This document shows positions 8,573 through 16,192 of a DNA stretch of 22,624 nucleotides, piece after piece. The DNA is from Phocaeicola_A sp963625535 (GTDB lineage Bacteria; Bacteroidota; Bacteroidia; Bacteroidales; Bacteroidaceae). The DNA is taken from assembly GCA_963625535.1 (NCBI GenBank), contig CAVFUK010000096.1, forward strand, positions 1 through 22,624, written 5' to 3'. Both the position numbers and the translations under genes were made by a program. The notes under the pieces are model-generated. The model was not told the DNA's origin, did no database searches, and saw only the letters and a program-made list of their open reading frames with translations. Positions within the stretch are counted from its first letter, which is position 1. Every line of letters starts with the position of its first letter.

Positions 8573-11500
8573 TCATTTTGTGTTACACGGACGGATGCGG
8601 ATGTGCAACGTCTGTTCCGTCTTTTTGATAGCATATTTCTTCAGCACGCCCGGTCCGCAGCTACTGTTGCCTAAGCCCAGCACAGCGGCATCCACATGCA
8701 GGTGAGTAGCCCCATCGGGTTGGAGGTCGCAGTCGTGTGCCGTGGTGGCCAGCGTCTGTGTGGAGTATGGCAGGGCGGAAGCTGAGAACGGCTTATCCTG
8801 CGCCAACACCTCGATACCTCTACCTTTGTCATCTGTCAACTGCAACTTCACCACCGACTCTTTGTTGCCCGAGTCCTGTGGACGCGGATAATGGGTGTAT
8901 TGTGCATCCACGGTCGAGGTCCACCACCCTATCCGGCAAGCGGAGTGGCGGTCGGGATAGTTCTCATACGGACCGTAGCCATACCAAGCGAAGTTGGTTA
9001 GGCTCTTATCCAGTCGCCAGGCACTGCCCAAGCGGGGCAACTCCGGCAACTCGCCCTCGGGAAGGTAAGTCTGTTCCATATCTATCGTGCCGTCAGCATA
9101 AATCTTATAGACACTGCTCACCATGATGTGGCCAGATAGATAACTGTAGCGTTGCTGGGTCGTGATAGTCACCTGTTCAACTTGAGACGGAAGTCGTTTA
9201 GACGGTCCAATCTGCCCCCACTGATTATAAAGCTTTATGTTGGCTACGAGGGTCACCTCCTTACCAACGGGGCGACAACAGCTAAACGAAGTCGTCTTCA
9301 CTGTAGGAGCATCCATCCGGTTCTTCGTCCAGTCCTTCGCCAACCAGTTGCCAAAACTCTTGTCGTTGTCCGTAGGAGCGCGGAAGGCTTCAAAGGTATG
9401 CGGCAACAGACTATCCGTTGCCCTGAACATCACTTTGTCGCCATACCTAAGTTCCATCCAGTTTCCATCCTGCCGGTTCCAGGTTGCGGTGAAGTTCTTC
9501 CCCTTCACATGAATGAGCGTATCACATGTATAGACTGATATTTTCCCTGCAGGTTTAATGGTAGAGCGTGCCATCCGCATCAGATTATCGTGCAAAGCCA
9601 GTTGCTCCGTGGCTACCTCGAATCCAACCTTTGCCCAGAGGCAATCCTGCTTCAGACGAATGGATAGGTTGAGGCGTACGTCGCTGTCGGCCGACTTCAC
9701 CCGTTTGCTCACTTTTGCTAAGGAGAGGATGAGTGGCTTGCTCTCTCCCGGATTAGCGGCGGGTAGGTCGCTATCCCCGCTACCCATCAACTGCCCGTCG
9801 GCATACAAGTCCCAGTGGCAGGTGTAGCCAGACAAATCGGTGTGATGGTTGTGGTTGAGTACCTCCACCTCGCACCGACCGCTGGGTGCGTCGTAGCTCA
9901 TGAGTTTCATGTAGACAGGTTGGTACACCTTCTTCACCTCATAGTATTTGGCGCTGACAGTGCGGTCGCAGAAGATGACACCATTCATGCAGAAGGCTTT
10001 CAAGTTGGGTTGGTCACCGAAGTCACCGCCATAAGCCACCTGCGTCTTACCATCGGGCAGGGTGCGGATGATGCCTTGGTCCACCCAGTCCCAGATGAAG
10101 CCGCCCAGCATCCGTTTGTTACTATAGATTTCGTTCCAGTATTGCTGGAAGTTGCCCAACGCGTTACCCATACAGTGGGCATATTCACTGGTCAACACGG
10201 GGCGGTCGTCGTTGGTCCGCTGGGCTATTGAGAGTAGCCGTTCCCAACGGGCATTCTCAGCCCGCTCTTTCTCCTCACCCTCCTTGATGCCAGGGTTGAG
10301 GTATTCGTCCTGCACGCGGGTATAGAAGCGACTGATGACATCCACCGTCTTGGGGTCGGGGTTTCCGTCCACACCCTGCGCACCCTCGTAATGTACGAGG
10401 CGTGTGGGGTCGAAGTCATGTAGCCATGCAGAGATAGCCGCGAAGTTGGGTCCGTAGCCACTCTCGTTACCCATACTCCAGAAGAGGATGCAGGCGTGGT
10501 TTTTGTCCCGTTCGGCCATGCGCACAGCCCGGTCCATGAAAGCAGCGTGCCAATCGGGGGTGCTGGCGAGGGTGCCTCGCAGCCCGTGTTCCTCGATGTC
10601 TGCTTCGTCCATCACATAGAGCCCCAGGGAGTCGCACAGCTCATACCACCGGGGATGATTGGGATAGTGACTGGTGCGTACAGCATTGACATTGCACTGC
10701 TTCATCAACAGAATATCCTGTATCATGCGTTCCTCCGACACCACACGGGCCGTGTAGGGGTCGTGCTCATGTCGGTTCACACCACGGAAGCGAATGGGCT
10801 TGCCGTTCACCAACACTTGTCCACCTTTAGACTCCACACTTCGGAAACCTACTTTAGTGATTACCTGCTCCACCTGCTTGCCTTGCGCATCTTTCAAGGT
10901 CATTTGCAAGGTATAGAGGTAAGGAGTCTCGGCAGTCCACAGGTGTGGGGAAGGTATCAAGGTGGAGATGCGTCCCAACTTGCGTGGTCCACGTTGGGGG
11001 TACCACTCGTTCATTGTAGCGGCTTTGTGGTCGATGTCCAGAATAGATTCTATGCTCGTGTCGTCATAGTAGACCAGGCTACCTTCTTCATCCGTCAGTG
11101 TCACTTCGAAGCGATAGCCATTGCCCCGCTCCTGTCGGTAGACACTGAACTGCGGATCTATCTGCAGCGTGAAGTTCTCATAGTTGGCATCGGGCAGGGT
11201 ACGCACGGTGTAGTCGCGCAGCCGCACGTCGGAGGTATGGAACAGGTTGATGTCCCGCTGTATGCCGCCAAAGCGCCAGAAGTCCTGATCCTCCAGATAG
11301 GAGCCGTCGCTGTAGCGGTACACCTCCACAGCTATTTGGTTGGTTCCATGCTGCAGGTAGTCGGTGACGTTGAACTCCGAGGGTTCCATGCTGCCTTGAC
11401 TGTAGCCTACCCGCTGTCCGTTTATCCAAACGTAGAAGGCGCTCATCACGCCATCGAAGCGGAGGAAGGTTTGGCCTTCAGACTCCCATCCGTCGGGCAA

Positions 11501-11935
11501 GTTGAAAGACCGTCGGTATTGTCCCGTGGGGTTACGTTCCTCGTAGGTGGTATAGCTCTTCTTCGGTGTCCCCATCACCCGGGGCGGGTCTATCTTGAAG
11601 ACATAACCCGCCGAGGCATAGATAGGGGTGCCGTATCCGTTCACCTCCCAGTTTGCGGGCACAGGGAAGTTCACCCAGGCCGCATCGTCGAAGTCGGTGC
11701 GGTAAAAGTCGACTACTCGCTCGTCCGGAGTCTTTGTCCAGCGGAACTTCCACTCTCCGTTCAACGTCATAGAGCGGTCGCCCTGCGTCGTCCCGTATGG
11801 GATGAAGGCGGCACGGGCCGGTTCACGGTTTATCTGCAACACGTGATGATTCTCCCAATCGTGCACCTCCTGTGCCTGCAGACTGCCCATCAGGCAACAG
11901 GCACAGCCCAGCATCAGATATCTATAGTTCATCAT
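8573..11935 (-). CDS. LacZ-type GH2 beta-galactosidase, exported
   Basis: From the ATG at 11935 the protein has 1120 residues, with a signal peptide (MMNYRYLMLGCACCLMGSLQA) cut before Gln. The frame is open back to 12007, but the extra 24 codons encode no useful export signal and precede an AT-rich leader, so 11935 (or 11932) was preferred. All five LacZ domains are visible: sugar-binding domain (NPTGQYRRSF, GYSQGSMEPSEF, LEDQDFWRFGGI), two immunoglobulin-like domains, TIM barrel, and the large beta-sandwich (beta-galactosidase small chain) with YGYGPYENYPDR near the end. NRHEHDP carries the transition-state His, FWSMGNES the acid/base Glu (E491), and TSEYAHCMGN the nucleophile (E584). The expected reaction is release of terminal beta-D-galactose; related exported GH2 enzymes also act on other beta-linked sugars. 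It ends in ATGA or 8 nt before GH106, so the two are probably co-translated. Confidence 0.92.
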   Translation of the reverse strand: MMNYRYLMLGCACCLMGSLQAQEVHDWENHHVLQINREPARAAFIPYGTTQGDRSMTLNGEWKFRWTKTPDERVVDFYRTDFDDAAWVNFPVPANWEVNGYGTPIYASAGYVFKIDPPRVMGTPKKSYTTYEERNPTGQYRRSFNLPDGWESEGQTFLRFDGVMSAFYVWINGQRVGYSQGSMEPSEFNVTDYLQHGTNQIAVEVYRYSDGSYLEDQDFWRFGGIQRDINLFHTSDVRLRDYTVRTLPDANYENFTLQIDPQFSVYRQERGNGYRFEVTLTDEEGSLVYYDDTSIESILDIDHKAATMNEWYPQRGPRKLGRISTLIPSPHLWTAETPYLYTLQMTLKDAQGKQVEQVITKVGFRSVESKGGQVLVNGKPIRFRGVNRHEHDPYTARVVSEERMIQDILLMKQCNVNAVRTSHYPNHPRWYELCDSLGLYVMDEADIEEHGLRGTLASTPDWHAAFMDRAVRMAERDKNHACILFWSMGNESGYGPNFAAISAWLHDFDPTRLVHYEGAQGVDGNPDPKTVDVISRFYTRVQDEYLNPGIKEGEEKERAENARWERLLSIAQRTNDDRPVLTSEYAHCMGNALGNFQQYWNEIYSNKRMLGGFIWDWVDQGIIRTLPDGKTQVAYGGDFGDQPNLKAFCMNGVIFCDRTVSAKYYEVKKVYQPVYMKLMSYDAPSGRCEVEVLNHNHHTDLSGYTCHWDLYADGQLMGSGDSDLPAANPGESKPLILSLAKVSKRVKSADSDVRLNLSIRLKQDCLWAKVGFEVATEQLALHDNLMRMARSTIKPAGKISVYTCDTLIHVKGKNFTATWNRQDGNWMELRYGDKVMFRATDSLLPHTFEAFRAPTDNDKSFGNWLAKDWTKNRMDAPTVKTTSFSCCRPVGKEVTLVANIKLYNQWGQIGPSKRLPSQVEQVTITTQQRYSYLSGHIMVSSVYKIYADGTIDMEQTYLPEGELPELPRLGSAWRLDKSLTNFAWYGYGPYENYPDRHSACRIGWWTSTVDAQYTHYPRPQDSGNKESVVKLQLTDDKGRGIEVLAQDKPFSASALPYSTQTLATTAHDCDLQPDGATHLHVDAAVLGLGNSSCGPGVLKKYAIKKTEQTLHIRIRPCNTK

Positions 11936-11987
11936 GCGCACTGCATTGAATATTGTTTTAATTCTATACATATATATATAAAAGGTA
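11936..11987 (-). promoter_or_regulatory. AT-rich leader before the GH2 beta-galactosidase
   Basis: This 52-bp gap holds an alternating TA run at 11969-11980 and an A/T-rich stretch up to the start codon. On the minus strand it contains TACCTTTT, one base off the Bacteroidales -7 consensus TAnnTTTG, but no TTTG at the right distance upstream. It is best described as an unstructured leader; an internal promoter is possible but not supported. Confidence 0.25.
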
Positions 11988-14900
11988 TCATTGCACATCC
12001 ACCGCATCGAACGAAAGACCGTCCATCGCCTCGGCGGAGAGTATCAGCCGGTAGGTGCCGGCATTGATGTATCCACCCGTGGTGGTACTCATCATACGCC
12101 ACTTCTCAGGTGTCTCGGGGAAGGTGAGCGTATCGTCCTTCAGCACACTTCCGTTAGGTGCTATCAGTTTCAGGTTAACCGGCACAGGCTTGCCGCTCAG
12201 GTTCATGAACTTGAAACGGAAAGCGTACACTTGAGCCAACCCTGTGGAGATGGTCCACTCGATGCTGTTCTTCTTCCCTGCACCGAAGAATACCCCGGTC
12301 TGTTTCTTATGGAGTCTCTTCTCGAACTTGCCCTTCACTTGGGCCTCCTCTGCCTCGTAGGTGACGCACGGACGCGTGTTCTTGTCCTCGGGCAGCAGTT
12401 CGGTAGGCATCTTGGCCATCACTTCTGTGTCGACTTTCGCCCAGTTCCTAGTGGAGGGTCTAGTAGCCAACGGTTGCGATTGTCCGTCCATCGCAGCGAT
12501 GGCGATAGCGGATATCACGGCCTGCCCAGCCTTCACCTCGGGGAAGTCTATACGCAATTCACCATTAGTGACAGTCGTACACACCACTTTCCTTAGTGCG
12601 GTGTCGTGACCCACTTCGGCCCAGATGTCCAAGTCGTCGAGTACGGTGGTACCATTCACTGCCACATCGAAGATGCGCAGTCCCTCGCAATCGGTCTCCG
12701 CGCCGCCACCGGTACCATGCCAAGGCTCCACGAAGTAGAGTTCCACGCGGTAGTTGCCGTTGGGCACAGGGAAGCGGTAGTTGAGCCGATGCCGTCCGAA
12801 GCGGAAGGTCTGGAAGAGTTTCCAGTCACGCACGCCATGGATGGGGTCGTAGGTGACACGCTGACTCGCCTGGTAGGGAGAGAACTCACTGAACTGCTCG
12901 GCCCACGAATGGGAGTAGGTCGTGTCGTCGGTAGCCCACTGCTGACCGAACTCATCGGTGTAGCTGTCGCCGCCGCAGTTGATGCGATAGAGATAGGTAA
13001 GGGTGTCAGCGCCTTTCAGTAACGGAGTGGCGTCGGCGTACAAGGCATCGAAGTGAGGAGCCTTCTCCAGATTGTTGAGAACCAGGAGGTCTTCAGCCAC
13101 AGCCTTTCCTTTCATATAGCCCACGGCACGTAACACATTGTAACGTACGTCCCGGTTCTCCCACGTGAAATGGGTACCAACGCCATGGTTCGTCTTCCGC
13201 CCCAGGCTGAGGGTGTCCGTGGCATCGTTGTAGAGGAGCACGGAGTCGCAGTTGCTATACACCTCTATGTTGGCTCTGCGTTGTTGCTCGAAGCGGCCTG
13301 GCCATGTGTGCGACACGATGTAGACCATCGGGTCTTTTGTGGCGTCCGCATAGTTGGCCCTATACATATAATATATATCGGTAGGCTCTTCCCAAGGGGT
13401 GACCAGTCCTTTGTAGTTGAACGGGCCCACCTTGTCTATCACCCGATAAGCCTCATCGGGCTGGCGACGACCAGGATTGTCGTGGCTACTGTATACCCAC
13501 TGGAAATGTCCGCAGACACTGTCACGTGCCTGTTCGGCTAAGCGAATCTTGGTCTCCATCAGTCGACACATCCGTTCCTCGGTCCAAGGACCTTTCACGT
13601 CGAAGGGCTCCTCAGAGTGGTAACCCAAGCTACGCCATGCGCCATACTCGCCATTGAGGAGTTGGTTGGGTTGCTTCAAGTCCTTGTCATACTGGGTGAG
13701 CTCACCGCCGTAGGTTCCGCTCCAGTTCTGTATCACGTTCCAGTCGGTGCCTTCACCTCCGTTGCAGGTAGTGACGGGTCGCATCGTGCCGGCCGTAGGG
13801 TCCATCTCCTTGATGATGTTGGCGCACTCCTGTGCGAAGTCGCGCGGCAAGGTGCTCTCGTTCTGCAGTCCCCACAGGACTATGGAGGGAGAGTTGCGGC
13901 GTTCCTTCACCCACTGGCGCAGCAGGGTCTTGAAGTTCTCGCGGAACTCGGGCGTGTCGTACCATATATGGGCGGAGAACTGGGTCCAGAAGAGGATGCC
14001 CTCCTTGTCCAACAGCGACTGATAGTCGAGGTGATGCGGCTGGTGTGCCTCACGAAAGGCATTGAAGCCGGCATTCTTTATCTGTTTCACTCGCGAGGCC
14101 ACCTGCTCGTGGCTGAAGGCATGGCTCTGCCCGAACTGATGTTCGTACTCGCAAACGCCATTGATGAACACGGGTTTACCGTTCAGATAGAATCGTCCAT
14201 CACCATCGTTGCGAGTGACGGGCCAACTGATGGTACGCAGTCCGAAGGGGGTAGTCACCTCGTCCACCGTTTTGTTGGCACGTTTAATCATGGAGGCCAG
14301 TGAGTAGAGATAGGGCCGCTCGGTGCTCCACAGCTTCGGATTCTTCACGGGCGACTGCTGTCTCACGGTCTTGGTCTCGCCCGGGGCAAGTGTCACCTTC
14401 TCGGTCAAGCGGAACACCTGTCCGCCGTCGGCATTGCTGAACTTATTCACCAGATCGATGGTCTCCGATTGTTTGCCATAGTTGGTCAGTTCGGTCTCTA
14501 TGTAGACAGTCTCAGCCTTCTCATCTTGCCAGATGTGTACACCGAAGGGGGCTATGCGCACCTCGTCGGTTATCTCCAGCGTCACGGGGCGGAAGAGACC
14601 GAAGGGTTGCGACCCTTCACTGAATCCCCACTCCGAGGAGCATCCACCGCATACCCAAGGCATGTCGGCTATCATCTCGGGGTGTTCGGTCTTCACCTCT
14701 ATCTGGTTCTTCTCGCCCGGCCGTACGGCATCGGTGACATCCAGCGTCAGTGTGGTACGGCCCACGATGTGTCGGCCCAGGTCTTTACCGTTCACGCGTA
14801 TGGTGGCGTAGGAGCCCACACCCTCGAAGCGGAGGAAGTAGCGTTTGTTCCCATCCAGGCGGGGCACATCGAAACTCTTCTCGTAGACAGCCGTACCATG

Positions 14901-16178
14901 CAGGTTGCCGTGGGTCAGCTGGCGATAGCCATAGTAGTCGTCCCAGTTGTGCGGGATGTTCACGGTCTGCTGGGCAATGCGCACGGCAGGTTGCTTGTCG
15001 TTCACCAGCCATGTGGTCCAATCCTTATCCAGCTCTACCAGCGTGCGGCGTCCCTTGGTGGGGCGCTGGCAAAAGTGCACGGCAGACTTGCCCATGCGCT
15101 TGCTCGTAGCCACAGCGATGCCTCGTTGCTCGGCGTTGTTGACGGCACAATAGAAATGGTACACCACCCCATCGTGCTTCACCACACAACTCTTGTGGGC
15201 AAACATCTCGTCGAAGAGTTTGGTGGGATAGATGAGATCGTCGCCCTGCCAGTCGTCCCACGTCACCATGTCGTAACTGCAGGCGAAGGTGTTGAATGCC
15301 TTGTAGGGTCGATTGGGGTTGAAGGCAGAGAAGTAGAACATCACATAGACATCACCGAACTTCTGTATCTGTGCATCGCCGGTGATGGTGCCTTGCGCCT
15401 CATGGGTGAACACTGGGTTACCGGCATAGCGCGTCCATTTCTTCATGTCCTTCGACAGGGCGATGCCGATGCGTTCGCCCTTCACCTTGGTCTCGGGGTT
15501 CACTCCTCCGGCGTTGTAGTACATCACGAAGGGTGCGCCGAGGGTCCTGCTCTTGTCCCAATAGACGGAACTTTTGTATTGTGTCAGCGACTCCCACCAC
15601 TGCACGTCCTTGTCCTTGATGGAGAGGATGGGCCGCTCCAGCGATTCCCATTCGTGGGCGGTAGCCGGGTTCTCCTTGGTCCATGCCAGCCCCACATAGA
15701 GCGGGGCATTGATGGCCTCGTAGCCCGTGCCCTCACCACCGATGTAGGTCATCCAACAGCGGCCCTTGTAGCGCTGGATGGCATAGCTGCCGCCCCACTC
15801 CATATCTATCAGACCGGGGAAGCCGCCCCGTTGGTTGGCATCCCACGCTCCGTCGCGGTATGAGAGGACTCGTCCCAAGGTCTTCCACTCGAGCAGGTTC
15901 TCGCTCTCGGCCAACCAGGTCTCGTAGCCGCGACCATCCTGGCCTCCCTTGCCGTTGTAGATCACGTAGGTCATGTACCATTTACCGTTCTCGTGGTACA
16001 CGGTGGGGCAGTCTATCTTGCTATTGTTATTTTCCGGCACTATCACCATACCATATTTATATGGTGTCTTAGCCTCCTCATATATTTCGGCCATCCGCTC
16101 TTGGGGCACGTGGCGTTGCGCTGTCAGGCCCAACGTCATCCACCCTACGAGTGACAGCAGTAGTAGTCGTTTATTCAT
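11988..16178 (-). CDS. Four-part fusion: beta-propeller + GH2 + malectin + CBM-like, exported
   Basis: The protein has 1396 residues and a signal peptide ending LTA (residue 20) before Gln. Residues about 25-365 form a five-bladed propeller resembling GH43/GH32/GH130-type enzymes (GKWYMTYV, APFVMYYNAG, GDVYVMFYFSAF, GVVYHFYCAV). Acidic residues in plausible positions are D56, D125, D268 and E324. Residues about 380-1035 are a complete GH2: jelly roll, Ig-like domain (PKLWSTERPYLYSL), barrel with acid/base E774 in GLQNES and nucleophile E844 in LNGEYG. Residues about 1062-1232 look like malectin (YRINCGG, FRFGRHRLNYRFPVPNGNYRVELYFVEPW), and 1270-1396 like a CBM6/35-type beta-sandwich (TYEAEEAQ; GTYRLILSAEAMDGLSFDAVDV). 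Both putative active sites could attack neighbouring bonds in one glycan, while the last two domains bind carbohydrate. The GH2 part is firm; a catalytic role for the propeller is not. The gene starts 14 bp after the lipoprotein gene. Confidence 0.85.
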   Translation of the reverse strand: MNKRLLLLSLVGWMTLGLTAQRHVPQERMAEIYEEAKTPYKYGMVIVPENNNSKIDCPTVYHENGKWYMTYVIYNGKGGQDGRGYETWLAESENLLEWKTLGRVLSYRDGAWDANQRGGFPGLIDMEWGGSYAIQRYKGRCWMTYIGGEGTGYEAINAPLYVGLAWTKENPATAHEWESLERPILSIKDKDVQWWESLTQYKSSVYWDKSRTLGAPFVMYYNAGGVNPETKVKGERIGIALSKDMKKWTRYAGNPVFTHEAQGTITGDAQIQKFGDVYVMFYFSAFNPNRPYKAFNTFACSYDMVTWDDWQGDDLIYPTKLFDEMFAHKSCVVKHDGVVYHFYCAVNNAEQRGIAVATSKRMGKSAVHFCQRPTKGRRTLVELDKDWTTWLVNDKQPAVRIAQQTVNIPHNWDDYYGYRQLTHGNLHGTAVYEKSFDVPRLDGNKRYFLRFEGVGSYATIRVNGKDLGRHIVGRTTLTLDVTDAVRPGEKNQIEVKTEHPEMIADMPWVCGGCSSEWGFSEGSQPFGLFRPVTLEITDEVRIAPFGVHIWQDEKAETVYIETELTNYGKQSETIDLVNKFSNADGGQVFRLTEKVTLAPGETKTVRQQSPVKNPKLWSTERPYLYSLASMIKRANKTVDEVTTPFGLRTISWPVTRNDGDGRFYLNGKPVFINGVCEYEHQFGQSHAFSHEQVASRVKQIKNAGFNAFREAHQPHHLDYQSLLDKEGILFWTQFSAHIWYDTPEFRENFKTLLRQWVKERRNSPSIVLWGLQNESTLPRDFAQECANIIKEMDPTAGTMRPVTTCNGGEGTDWNVIQNWSGTYGGELTQYDKDLKQPNQLLNGEYGAWRSLGYHSEEPFDVKGPWTEERMCRLMETKIRLAEQARDSVCGHFQWVYSSHDNPGRRQPDEAYRVIDKVGPFNYKGLVTPWEEPTDIYYMYRANYADATKDPMVYIVSHTWPGRFEQQRRANIEVYSNCDSVLLYNDATDTLSLGRKTNHGVGTHFTWENRDVRYNVLRAVGYMKGKAVAEDLLVLNNLEKAPHFDALYADATPLLKGADTLTYLYRINCGGDSYTDEFGQQWATDDTTYSHSWAEQFSEFSPYQASQRVTYDPIHGVRDWKLFQTFRFGRHRLNYRFPVPNGNYRVELYFVEPWHGTGGGAETDCEGLRIFDVAVNGTTVLDDLDIWAEVGHDTALRKVVCTTVTNGELRIDFPEVKAGQAVISAIAIAAMDGQSQPLATRPSTRNWAKVDTEVMAKMPTELLPEDKNTRPCVTYEAEEAQVKGKFEKRLHKKQTGVFFGAGKKNSIEWTISTGLAQVYAFRFKFMNLSGKPVPVNLKLIAPNGSVLKDDTLTFPETPEKWRMMSTTTGGYINAGTYRLILSAEAMDGLSFDAVDVQ

Positions 16179-16192
16179 TTCTATATCTTATG

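Noticed and set aside
11978..11987. TACCTTTT as a Bacteroidales -7 promoter element
   Set aside because: The last base differs from TAnnTTTG and no TTTG lies about 19-20 bp upstream, so this is probably chance in an A/T-rich gap.
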